From: Hebobacterum sp964559435
GTDB taxonomy: Bacteria; Armatimonadota; Hebobacteria; Hebobacterales; Hebobacteraceae
NCBI GenBank assembly: GCA_964559435.1
Contig: CAZLHI010000055.1
Coordinates: 1-17,070, forward strand
Length of the DNA: 17,070 bases
Direction: 5' to 3'
Shown here: positions 1 to 7,012 of the stretch, one piece after another
Numbering within the stretch: the first letter of the stretch is position 1
Layout of the letters: every line of letters starts with the position of its first letter
Program-made: the position numbers and the translations under genes
The notes under the pieces: generated by a model
What the model saw: only the letters and a program-made list of their open reading frames with translations
The model's database searches: none
What the model was told of the DNA's origin: nothing

Positions 1-81
1 AGGTGGTACAGATGGGGCGACTACGCGTGGTACAGTCTAACCCGGCGGCCGACACTCACTGCTAGAGCGTATTATGGATGA
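1..81 (+). CDS. C-terminal tail of an upstream gene (partial)
   Basis: Frame 1 is open from the window edge to a TGA at 79-81 and encodes 26 residues rich in Trp, Tyr and Arg (it begins RWYRWGDYAWYSL). The next ORF's ATG at 74 lies inside its end (ATGGATGA), which is the tight overlap expected within an operon. That overlap is the main reason to think this tail is real. Too little is visible to assign a function. If genuine, it is the first gene of a unit that continues into the ATPase at 219. Confidence 0.4.
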   Translation, partial: RWYRWGDYAWYSLTRRPTLTARAYYG

Positions 82-277
82 GATGCTAAGCGGCCTCGAA
101 GGGCACGCAGAGTTTGACGGGCGCGTGCTGGCCGGCATCACGCATCTGGTTCAGACAGACGGTCTGACAGACAAGGCCAAGCTAATCGCCGCGATACGGG
201 GGGATGAGGGGGGACGAAATGAGGATACTCGAACTCGAGATCCAGAAAGTGCGGGGGCTGCCCAACCTGAAGCTTGA
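74..277 (+). CDS. Small hypothetical protein overlapping the ATPase start
   Basis: This is a 67-residue ORF. The first 45 residues look like an ordinary acidic/helical small protein (HLVQTDGLTDKAKLIAAIRG). The last 25 are low-complexity because they overlap the ATPase start in another frame. It overlaps the preceding frame by 8 bp and the ATPase (from 219) by 59 bp, and no clear ribosome binding site precedes its ATG. Multi-component ABC-ATPase conflict systems often have a small middle gene before the ATPase, so the position is suggestive, but I recognise no family. It could also be a chance ORF in the leader of the ATPase gene. Confidence 0.4.
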   Translation: MDEMLSGLEGHAEFDGRVLAGITHLVQTDGLTDKAKLIAAIRGDEGGRNEDTRTRDPESAGAAQPEA

Positions 278-2696
278 ACCGGGCGGGAAGACGTTCGTCG
301 TCCATGGCCCCAACGGCTCGGGCAAGAGTGCGATTGTTGACGCTCTCGACTTCCTTCTCACAGGTAGCATATCCCGCCTAGAAGGCAGAGGCACAAAAGG
401 AATCAGCCTTGCCAGGCACGGCGCCCACATCGACTACGAACGGAAGGATGCGACAGTGCAAGCCAGGATCGAATATCCTGGTGTTGACACACCCCTGACG
501 CTGACTCGACGGATGTCGCGCCCGAAGGTTCTCGTCTGTGATCCCCACGCGCCCGGGGTGCTCGAGGCTATTGAGCGTCAGGCGGCACAGGGATTGCATG
601 CACTTACCAGACGCGAAATACTGCGCTTTATCACGGCCGAGGCCAGCAGTCGGGCAGACCAGATTCAGGCCTTACTGGACATCAGCGCCGTGGAGGACGT
701 CCGAGCCACGGTCGTAAGTGTCCATGGCGAGCTTGAGAGGAAGAGCAGGGAGGCAAGTAGTGCTCGGGATCGAGCAAGGGCCGCTGTGAGAACGACAATC
801 GGCGCGGACAGGTACGACGATGACAGCGTATTGCAGGCCGTGAATGCTGACCGTCGGACACTAGGCGCGGACCCTCTGTCGGCGGCGCTCAGTGCCGATC
901 TGAAGAGGGATGTGAGAAGACCTGCTACCATAGTCGCACGTCGTAGACCATGCAACGTCGAGCTGCTCGAGGCTGACCTGCGCGGCCTCAGAGGAGTCAA
1001 AGAGCAACCACCTCAGGCGCGACTCCGCAAAGCCGATCTAGAGCTTAGGCAGCTCATCGGGGACATCCGGTCCAGCCCAGAGCGGAGACGAGCACTTGAC
1101 GTACTGGGGTTGCTGGAGGCAGGGATAGCCCTTGTCGATGAAACCGGCAGGTGCCCGCTTTGTGACAAGCCCTGGCCGCCCGGCAAATTGCGCGCCCACC
1201 TCGAGCAGAAGCTGGCGCTGGCCAAGGAGGTGAAGGAGACCCACGATCGTATCCGGCGTCTGGCGGGTTCCATTTCTGAGTCCATCGCCTCAACGACAGA
1301 GCTTCTGAGAAGAGGAGCGACGGCAGCATCAACAGTGCTCGCGGCAACTGAGGTGGAATGGCTCAAGTCGTGGCGGCAGAGCCTGGAGGAGCTGTCGGCC
1401 ACGCTTGACGACCCTCTCGGTCGGTATCCGCCGCGTGAGGTGACCCCCGAGCAGGTCCAGCGGATGCTAGCGCCTCGGGAGATTCTCAGGCCCCTGCGCC
1501 GTTTGCAGTCCGCGGTCGCTGCGACTGTCACCAGGCCTTCGCCGGAAGAGACGGCCTGGGACCGACTCACTGCTCTCCAAGAGAATCTGCGGGCACTGGA
1601 GGCCGCAGACCGTGACTTGCGGCTGTACGGCCAGTCTGACAGACGAGCGCTCATTCTGCAACAGACTTTCGAAGAGGCAAGAGATAAGGTATTGAACGAG
1701 CTATACGATAGCGTGCGGAACCAGTTCGAACGTTTCTATAGAGAACTGCACCGGACAGATGAATCCGCATTCGCCGCGAGGCTGGAACCAGACGGCGCTG
1801 GCCTGCGTTTCGAGGTCGACTTCTACGAGAGGGGGCTGCACTCACCGCAGGCCCTGCACAGTGAGGGGCATCAGGACAGCATGGGGCTGTGTCTCTACCT
1901 GGCCCTAGCGGACGCCTTCTCGAGGTCGGACATCAACCTAATCATCCTCGACGACGTCATGATGTCGATCGACAGGGATCACCGGAAACAGGTGTCGCAC
2001 CTTCTCAAGACGTTCTTCACCGATCGCCAGTTCCTTATCACGACTCATGATACAACCTGGGCCCGTGAGCTGCAGCAAGACGGTGTCGTCGAGGCTAAGA
2101 ACACCACGCATCTCTATGACTGGAGCGTTGATCATGGACCTCGGACGAGGCCGGCAATGGAAGAGTGGGAGGTGATCGAGGAAGCGCTCACAAGGGATGA
2201 TGTACCCAGCGCCGCGTCGCGTCTAAGGAGAGAATTGGAGCAGTACTTCGATGAGGTGTGTGCTGCGCTATCTGCGAGGACCCCGCATAGGCTTGATCAG
2301 CGGTGGGAACTTGAAGACCTGATGTCTCCAGCGATCGGGCGATATCGCGGTCTGCTCAGAGCTGCCAAGGCTGCAGCGCAGTCGTGGGCTGATAGGGAAG
2401 CCTTGGAAACGCTGGTGGAGCAGGATGGAACGTTTTCTCAGATTCTTCTTCGGGTGAATGCAGAGAAGTGGGCGGTAAACCCGAGTGTTCACTATAGTCG
2501 ATTGCTAGATCTCGGCAGTGAGGATTTCCGGCCGGTGTGTGAAGCGTTCCGCGATCTCTGCGACGTGTTCAGGTGCACCAAGTGCCGCGCCCTGCTGTAC
2601 GTTGCTGTTGACAAGCAGAGACAGGATGTGGCTCTCCGCTGTAACTGCGAGAGTGTCAACTGGAACTTGATCAAGAAGCCGTCCGCGACACCATGA
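219..2696 (+). CDS. Rad50/SMC-like ABC ATPase with zinc hook
   Basis: An 825-aa P-loop ATPase of the SMC/Rad50/RecF type. Visible motifs are Walker A GPNGSGKS (residues 30-37), a CPLC zinc hook (312-315) between two helical, charged, coiled-coil-like stretches, an ABC-signature region SEGHQDS (548-554), Walker B LIILDD (ending D578/D579) and the H-loop His610. After the ATPase head there is an extra region of about 200 residues ending in a possible zinc finger, CTKC at 786-789 and CNC at 808-810. I chose the ATG at 219 because MRILELEIQKVRGL is the usual family start. The ATG at 204 would add five residues. Known relatives act on DNA ends and in defence systems such as Lamassu and ABC three-component systems. 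With no nuclease partner in view, the role here is inferred: DNA sensing or processing, probably with the upstream genes. Confidence 0.85.
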   Translation: MRILELEIQKVRGLPNLKLEPGGKTFVVHGPNGSGKSAIVDALDFLLTGSISRLEGRGTKGISLARHGAHIDYERKDATVQARIEYPGVDTPLTLTRRMSRPKVLVCDPHAPGVLEAIERQAAQGLHALTRREILRFITAEASSRADQIQALLDISAVEDVRATVVSVHGELERKSREASSARDRARAAVRTTIGADRYDDDSVLQAVNADRRTLGADPLSAALSADLKRDVRRPATIVARRRPCNVELLEADLRGLRGVKEQPPQARLRKADLELRQLIGDIRSSPERRRALDVLGLLEAGIALVDETGRCPLCDKPWPPGKLRAHLEQKLALAKEVKETHDRIRRLAGSISESIASTTELLRRGATAASTVLAATEVEWLKSWRQSLEELSATLDDPLGRYPPREVTPEQVQRMLAPREILRPLRRLQSAVAATVTRPSPEETAWDRLTALQENLRALEAADRDLRLYGQSDRRALILQQTFEEARDKVLNELYDSVRNQFERFYRELHRTDESAFAARLEPDGAGLRFEVDFYERGLHSPQALHSEGHQDSMGLCLYLALADAFSRSDINLIILDDVMMSIDRDHRKQVSHLLKTFFTDRQFLITTHDTTWARELQQDGVVEAKNTTHLYDWSVDHGPRTRPAMEEWEVIEEALTRDDVPSAASRLRRELEQYFDEVCAALSARTPHRLDQRWELEDLMSPAIGRYRGLLRAAKAAAQSWADREALETLVEQDGTFSQILLRVNAEKWAVNPSVHYSRLLDLGSEDFRPVCEAFRDLCDVFRCTKCRALLYVAVDKQRQDVALRCNCESVNWNLIKKPSATP

Positions 2697-2753
2697 CTAC
2701 CGGATCCTCGCTGACAAGCAGTGACCAGTTAGTAGGCCAGGAGCTTGCCTCCC

Positions 2754-2936
2754 GCCCTGTTCACAGCCTCACCCACAACCTCACCGTTCCGTCCCGCTCC
2801 ATGATGATGCGGTCGAAGGCCTCCCGCAGCAGGTCCTTCTTTAACTGACGGCCGAAGCGGTCTGACTCCAGGATGTCGGCCAGGCCGCTCACTGCCGCTC
2901 GCTCTTCCGATGGCGAGGGCGGGGCGGCCGCGCGGC
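2754..2936. repeat. 183-bp direct repeat, left copy
   Basis: This segment matches 4245-4427 in the same orientation over 183 bp. I see only three differences (2800 C/G, 2923 G/T, 2932 G/A). Both copies encode the 3' end of a serine recombinase gene on the minus strand. The two copies bracket the MerR-HicB/HicA genes, at a period of 1491 bp. Confidence 0.95.
2761..2936 (-). pseudogene. Serine recombinase C-terminal fragment
   Basis: The minus strand encodes the last 57 or so residues of a large serine recombinase, ending RDGTVRLWVRL and stop. It differs from the end of the 4252-5268 remnant by about one visible residue (IIME against IIIE). Homology stops abruptly at 2936. The few residues upstream (MNQS) are unrelated, and there is no catalytic, recombinase or zinc-ribbon domain. 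It is a broken duplicate, not a gene. Confidence 0.85.
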
Positions 2937-3042
2937 TTTGGTTCACCGCAAGTCCGAAGCCCCCCTCGGAGCCCCTCGTCAGGGAGCCATGCCCCGGCCC
3001 GCGCTCGCCTGAAAGATTTCTTGCGCGGCCTCTTCGGACCAG

Positions 3043-3071
3043 TTGAATCGCTGGCCCAAGTATGGTATACT
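3043..3071 (+). promoter_or_regulatory. Sigma70-like promoter for the MerR-HicB gene
   Basis: TTGAAT (3043-3048) and TATACT (3066-3071) are separated by exactly 17 nt, a strong match to the housekeeping consensus. The site lies about 100 nt upstream of the GTG at 3168. The leader just downstream contains TACA-TAGC-TGTA at about 3084-3095, a small dyad that could be an autoregulatory operator. The operator is inference only. Confidence 0.7.
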
Positions 3072-3167
3072 CTTCTCGAAAACTACATAGCTGTAATTAC
3101 GACGGTGTACGGACGGGCGCGGGGGGACGCCGGGGCGAGACTGCTGGAGGAGCGAGAGGAGGCTGGA

Positions 3168-3773
3168 GTGACCCGACTGTACACGTCCGAGGAGGCTGCC
3201 AGGCTGGCCGGGATCAGCTACCGACAGCTGGACCACTGGACCCGGTTGGGCGTGGTCAAGCCGCAGAGGCGAGCCGAGGGGAGCGGGAGCGCCCGGCGGT
3301 GGGCGCCGGCGCAGGTTGTGGAGCTCCGGGTGATTGCAGGGCTGAGGAGAGCTGGAGTGTCGATGCAAAGGGTACGGCGAGCGGTTGGGTGGCTGCGGAA
3401 GCAGCTGCCCAAGGTGAGGACCCCCCTGGCCGAGCTGTCGTTTGCGACGGACGGCCGGCGGATCTTCTACCTCTCCCCCAACCCTGGGAAGCTCGTAGAC
3501 GTGCTGGCTGGGGGCCAGGCGGTGCTGACGATCGCCATGGAAGGCATGGAGGAGATCGCGCCCGACTGGCCGACGCCGGAGCGCGGCTCGGCCGTCGCCT
3601 ACGACCTGCCGCAGAAGATCGAGCTGGGCGAGGACGGCTACTTCGTGGCCCGGTGCCCGGTGCTGCGGGGTTGCATCAGCCAGGGCAAAACGCGGGAGGA
3701 GGCCCAGGCGAACCTTCGGGAGGCGATTGGGCTGTATTTGGAGGCTGTGGAAGCGGGGGAAATCGGCACATAA
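3168..3773 (+). CDS. MerR-HTH / HicB fusion antitoxin
   Basis: A 201-aa protein. Residues 5-75 form a MerR-type winged helix (TSEEAARLAGISYRQLDHWTR followed by GVV and a basic wing). Residues 88-130 resemble the linker seen in MerR/DUF433-like antitoxin proteins (DGRRIF, GKLVDVLAGGQ). Residues 148-195 are a HicB fold (IELGEDGYFVARCPVLRGC, then KTREEAQANLREAI). The GTG at 3168 follows AGGAGG with 5-nt spacing, and the protein begins just before the HTH. HicB proteins neutralise HicA mRNA-interferase toxins and usually carry a C-terminal RHH or HTH domain. Here the DNA-binding part is MerR-like and N-terminal. The HicA toxin gene follows 51 nt downstream, so the antitoxin probably binds its own promoter at 3043. 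Confidence 0.85.
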   Translation: MTRLYTSEEAARLAGISYRQLDHWTRLGVVKPQRRAEGSGSARRWAPAQVVELRVIAGLRRAGVSMQRVRRAVGWLRKQLPKVRTPLAELSFATDGRRIFYLSPNPGKLVDVLAGGQAVLTIAMEGMEEIAPDWPTPERGSAVAYDLPQKIELGEDGYFVARCPVLRGCISQGKTREEAQANLREAIGLYLEAVEAGEIGT

Positions 3774-3792
3774 CGGTCCGGATCGGACCGTT
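3772..3792. promoter_or_regulatory. Perfect 9-bp hairpin between hicB-like and hicA genes
   Basis: AACGGTCCG (3772-3780) and CGGACCGTT (3784-3792) form a perfect inverted repeat with a 3-nt centre. The left arm begins inside the antitoxin stop codon. It lies 32 nt before the toxin GTG. It could be a weak intrinsic terminator that lowers toxin expression, an mRNA-stability hairpin, or a protein-binding dyad. The T-tract is short (TTT), so the terminator reading is not certain. Confidence 0.7.
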
Positions 3793-3824
3793 TCCGGGGG
3801 CGAGGTCGAAAGGAAAATCGGAGG

Positions 3825-4052
3825 GTGACGGGACTGCCGGTTGTGTCCGGGCGGCAGGCGGTGCGAGCGTTCGAGCGTGCCGGCTGGCGCCAGCTACGAC
3901 GGGGAAGGGGTTCCCACATATTGCTGGTGAAGGCCGGAGTGCCAGCGGTGCTTAGTGTCCCCGACCACAAGGAGCTCGGCCGAGGGACCCTTCGCTGGTT
4001 GATTCACGACGCCGGCCTCACTGTCGACCAGTTTGGGGCGCTGCTGGACTAG
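3825..4052 (+). CDS. hicA: HicA-family toxin (mRNA interferase)
   Basis: A 75-aa protein with the HicA dsRBD-like pattern: N-terminal LPVVSGRQAVRAFERAGW, the catalytic-His segment RGSHILL (His31), then VPDHKELGRGTLRWLIHDAGL. The length is normal for the family. HicA toxins cleave mRNA in the cytoplasm and are held in check by HicB. The GTG at 3825 is chosen because the LPxVSG start is conserved. An AAGGAAA about 10 nt upstream may be the ribosome binding site, since the closer GGAGG abuts the codon. The gene order is antitoxin first, the reverse of classical hicAB. The key residues appear intact. Confidence 0.85.
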   Translation: MTGLPVVSGRQAVRAFERAGWRQLRRGRGSHILLVKAGVPAVLSVPDHKELGRGTLRWLIHDAGLTVDQFGALLD

Positions 4053-4068
4053 GCACCGTCTTGGCCTG

Positions 4069-4120
4069 ACCCCTACCCGTGGCATTTGACTCTCCCCCTC
4101 CCTAGCGCTGAGGGTAGGGG
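4069..4120. repeat. Inverted repeat CCCCTACCC / GGGTAGGGG
   Basis: CCCCTACCC (4069-4077) and GGGTAGGGG (4112-4120) are 9-bp inverted arms about 34 nt apart, just after the hicA stop. They could form a long-loop structure and contribute to 3'-end formation of the toxin-antitoxin transcript. No further role is visible. Confidence 0.4.
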
Positions 4121-4175
4121 CTCGGGGTAGAGAATGGAGGCGTTAGCGTGATAGACCTCGTTCGTTTGGTAGGAG

Positions 4176-4208
4176 GCCCCCCGGTTCGGCCGAGCCGGAG
4201 CGGGGGGC
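4176..4208. terminator. Candidate bidirectional terminator hairpin
   Basis: GCCCCCCG (4176-4183) pairs perfectly with CGGGGGGC (4201-4208), and an inner CGGC/GCCG pair sits at 4187-4190 and 4194-4197. The element lies between the converging ends of the hicA gene (plus) and the recombinase remnant (minus). No U-tract follows on either strand, so it is a stable hairpin in a terminator position and not a textbook intrinsic terminator. Confidence 0.5.
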
Positions 4209-4244
4209 GGTCGGCCTGAAAGCGAACGCAGTCACTTCCCTCTT

Positions 4245-4427
4245 GCCCTGTTCACAGCCTCACCCACAACCTCACCGTTCCGTCCCGCTCGATGATGATG
4301 CGGTCGAAGGCCTCCCGCAGCAGGTCCTTCTTTAACTGACGGCCGAAGCGGTCTGACTCCAGGATGTCGGCCAGGCCGCTCACTGCCGCTCGCTCTTCCG
4401 ATGGCGAGGGCGGTGCGGCCGCACGGC
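4245..4427. repeat. 183-bp direct repeat, right copy
   Basis: This is the partner of 2754-2936 with three visible mismatches, and it is embedded in the 3' end of the longer recombinase remnant. Because this copy continues into recombinase sequence, it is the likely source and the left copy the derived one. Confidence 0.95.
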
Positions 4428-5268
4428 GCAGCGACTGTTGGATGCGTCGGCGCTCCTCTTCCATTCGCCGGCGCGCCCGGGCGTATTGCGTGGGCGAGAG
4501 TCGGCCCTGCTTGTACTGCTGCAGCAGGCGTGCGAGCTGCTGCGGGTATCCGGCCAGCCGGCGGCGCAGCTGTGCCGCCGACACCTCGTCATGGGCCTCT
4601 CCTCGCGGGAGGAAGCGAGGCCCGTCGCCTCGGGAGGCGGCGAGGGAGAGGGCGCGGACCTGGGCCGCGACGAGCTGGTGAGCCTTGGGCGCGCTGATAT
4701 AGGAGCCGCGGCAGCCCCGCGATCGGGAGGCCTTGCGAGAACAGTTGTAATTCACGATCTCGCGGCGGCCGCCAGCCGATGCGCGGCGGTGCCGGTGGCC
4801 GGTCATGGCGGCCCCGCAGTTGCGGCACCGCAGCAGCCCCGACAGAAGATAGCGCGACTCCCGCGCCCGGCCGTATCGAGCGCGGGCGGCGAGGACCTGT
4901 TGGGTCTGCCGCCAGGTCTCCTCGCCCACGAGCGCCTGGCCTGGGTCGGCCTGCGGGGGCATGCGGCCGGCGTAGGCGGGGCAGGTGAGCAGGCGCTTCA
5001 CGTCGGCCGTGCGCCACCTGCCGCCGCGCGAACTGCTCCCGGCTACCTCCGTCAGCCACCTGGCGATATCGGCCAGCGGCTGATGGTCATGCGCGCAGCG
5101 ACGAAATGCCTCCCGCACCAACGGCGCTTGCTCGGGATCAGGGACAAGCCTTCCTTCGCTGGTGCGATAGCCGAATGGTCCCCGGCCCACCGGGATCCCC
5201 CCTCTGCTTTGTGTGCTGTAGACCTTGCCGTGACAGTGCGGCGGCCGGCCTCGCGGGAGCGCGCCCCG
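4252..5268 (-). pseudogene. Large serine recombinase lacking the catalytic domain
   Basis: Reading the minus strand, the open frame runs from just after the SLH-gene stop (5269) to a stop at 4252-4254. It contains the recombinase-domain entry motif GRGPFGYR (about 5189-5165), LVPDPEQAPLVREAF, the recombinase domain, a zinc ribbon (CRNC, then NC and GC; C122, C125, C150 and C160 counted from 5190), a helical coiled-coil stretch and the C-terminal end. The N-terminal resolvase domain of about 140 residues, which carries the catalytic serine, is absent. The frame upstream is replaced by an SLH gene. No sensible start exists: the GTG at 5190 is the conserved Val before GRGPFGYR. Intact relatives integrate and excise phages and mobile elements by site-specific recombination. 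This copy should be inactive. Confidence 0.85.
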
Positions 5269-6627
5269 TTACAGCAGGTCGAACGCCCTCGCCACGTAGA
5301 CTGCCATTTGGTCGCGGGTGACGACGTCCTCGGGACGGTAGGTGCCGTCCTCGTATCCCTGCACGACTTCGTTCTGGAGACAGACCGCGATGGCAGTGCC
5401 GGCCCAGTGTCCGGCGGGCACGTCCAGGAACATCGCGCTCATGATCGCCATGTTGTCGCCTATGGAGACCCAGCCCTTGCTGCGGGCGACATAGACGGCC
5501 ATCTGGTCCCGGCTGACCTCGTCCTCGGGACGGTAGGTGCCGTCCTCATATCCGCCGACGACGTCCTGGGAGACCGCGTACTCCACATAGTCGAGCGCCC
5601 AGGATTCCTCCGTCACGTCGGAGAACGTGGGCGTGCCGGTGAACTCGGGGACGGCCTCATCGCCGCCCGCGAGGGCGCGGGAGATGTAGACGGCCATCTG
5701 GTCGCGAGTGACCGATAGCTGCGGTTGGTAGGTGCCATCCTCATGGCCGGCCACGATGTCGGCCGCCACACACGCTCCGATCTCAGAGAAGGCCCAGAAG
5801 TCCTCGCCCGCGTCGGGGAACTTGTGCACGAGCAGAAGCACGACTGGAGTCGTGACACCCTCCGAGATCTCAACGCCCAACTCGGCGCCCGGGTAGTAGC
5901 CCGAAGGCGAGGCCGTGATGTTGTATATGCCAACGGGGACGATGACAGAGCATTGCCCCATGGCGTCGGTCGTAACGGCGGCCGTCTCCGCGCCGGACAC
6001 CTCTAGGAGGATTAGCTCGGCCGTAGAGATCGGAGCGTCGGCGGCCTTGTCGACAAGGAGGGCGGCGATTGTCCCGGTGACACTTCCTATCGCGTCCGGG
6101 TCCACGTAGACACCCGTCGCGAGTTCCAGCCAGTGAGCCAGCAGGTAGATGTCCATGACCAGCGTCGGCTCGAAGTAGGACGACATGCCGACGTTGTCGG
6201 CGAGGACGCCCTTGTCGTTGATGTATTCGATGAACTGGAAGGCCCAGTAGATCTGCGGGACGTCACTGAAGGCCGGCGCTTCCGGAGGCGGGAACACCCA
6301 GAGGTCATGGTCGGTGAGGTCGATGGTTCGGGCGACGAAGACCGCGGCCATGTCTCGCGTTACTGAGAGCTCCGGATGAAACAGCCCATCGCCGTAACCC
6401 GTCACGATGCCCAGGTGTGTGAGGTACTCGATCTCCGCGTAGTAGGCCGCGCCTGTCGGCACATCTGAGAAGGTCGGGGACTCCGGCGGCGCGAACGACT
6501 CGAACCCGCCGATCGAGTGCGCGATCAGGTAGGCGGTCTTCCCGAGATTGGTGGGCGTGGTTTCCTCGGCAGATAGCGGGGCAGACAACAGCAACAGCGC
6601 CAGAACAACCAGCGCTACGGTCTTCAT
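5269..6627 (-). CDS. Secreted SLH-domain protein
   Basis: A 452-aa protein with a clear signal peptide (MKTVALVVLALLLLSAPLSA, cleavage after residue 20). It has SLH repeats at about 53-103, 120-170 (the second degenerate), 270-320, 335-385 and 400-450, with repeated GYEDGTYRPED and VTRDQMAVYVARA signatures. Residues 183-267 resemble a carboxypeptidase-regulatory-like beta domain (GSVTGTIAALLV). The ATG at 6627 follows AAGGAGGG at ideal spacing, which rejects the longer in-frame start at 6822. SLH domains anchor proteins to cell-wall polymers, and this protein is built almost entirely of them. No enzymatic domain is visible, so a structural or cell-surface role is inferred. It lies between recombinase remnants, which suggests it was carried in as cargo or captured by rearrangement. 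Confidence 0.9.
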   Translation of the reverse strand: MKTVALVVLALLLLSAPLSAEETTPTNLGKTAYLIAHSIGGFESFAPPESPTFSDVPTGAAYYAEIEYLTHLGIVTGYGDGLFHPELSVTRDMAAVFVARTIDLTDHDLWVFPPPEAPAFSDVPQIYWAFQFIEYINDKGVLADNVGMSSYFEPTLVMDIYLLAHWLELATGVYVDPDAIGSVTGTIAALLVDKAADAPISTAELILLEVSGAETAAVTTDAMGQCSVIVPVGIYNITASPSGYYPGAELGVEISEGVTTPVVLLLVHKFPDAGEDFWAFSEIGACVAADIVAGHEDGTYQPQLSVTRDQMAVYISRALAGGDEAVPEFTGTPTFSDVTEESWALDYVEYAVSQDVVGGYEDGTYRPEDEVSRDQMAVYVARSKGWVSIGDNMAIMSAMFLDVPAGHWAGTAIAVCLQNEVVQGYEDGTYRPEDVVTRDQMAVYVARAFDLL

Positions 6628-7012
6628 GGTTCCCTCCTTGCGACGTGCTCTCTGTGCCGCCAAACACAGACGGCGACCACCCGCGGGCGACTTCTCTGGA
6701 GCGACTCGCGAACCGGGCCATCGCCTTCTTGGCAGATGGTTCGCCCACCCCCCACCAGAACCTTCCCGGCCGGCCCCGGAAACGCCCCCCGTGCTGCGAT
6801 AGCCGAATGGTGGTCTGCCCATATCGCCGCCTCTCTCTTCGTTTCAGGTGCTGTGATCTCTGCTATCGGCCGCGCCGCAGCTGCGAGTCAACAGCGCACG
6901 CGCCGGCCATGTAGAACCGCTGCCCTCCGAGGCGAGACCTCGCCGCGGCCTGTCCTTCCCTCCGATTCGTCCGGCGGGCCGGCCCGCCCCGACCGGCCCC
7001 CGCTGCGGTGGC
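6628..7012. other. Gene-free stretch with a recombinase motif remnant
   Basis: There are 385 bp between the SLH gene and the repressor gene, both on the minus strand. The only recognisable content is a short serine-recombinase motif near 6796-6822. The GC-rich part at 6960-7010 holds runs such as GGCGGGCCGGCCCGCC, which can fold but do not look like a terminator with a T-tract. I see no RNA gene. Confidence 0.5.
6784..6846 (-). pseudogene. Short serine recombinase remnant (GRPPFGYR)
   Basis: On the minus strand a frame opens after a TGA and reads NEERGGDMGRPPFGYRSTGG. This is the linker and entry motif of the serine recombinase domain. It is a second version of the motif present at 5165-5190, in the same reading frame as the SLH gene and the remnant beyond it. 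Homology seems to stop after about 20 residues. The 17-bp core TGCGATAGCCGAATGGT is shared with 5162-5178. Confidence 0.6.

Noticed and set aside
2910..3167. N-terminal extension of the MerR-HicB protein from 2910
   Set aside because: The stretch crosses the recombinase repeat and the promoter at 3043-3071. The GTG at 3168 has a good ribosome binding site and sits at the HTH start.
4438..5718. Plus-strand open frame of 426 codons
   Set aside because: It is antisense to both the recombinase remnant and the SLH gene, whose domains are clear. No motif of its own.
5269..6822. Longer SLH protein starting at 6822
   Set aside because: The extra 65 residues precede the signal peptide and derive from a recombinase motif. 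AAGGAGGG just before 6627 marks the real start.
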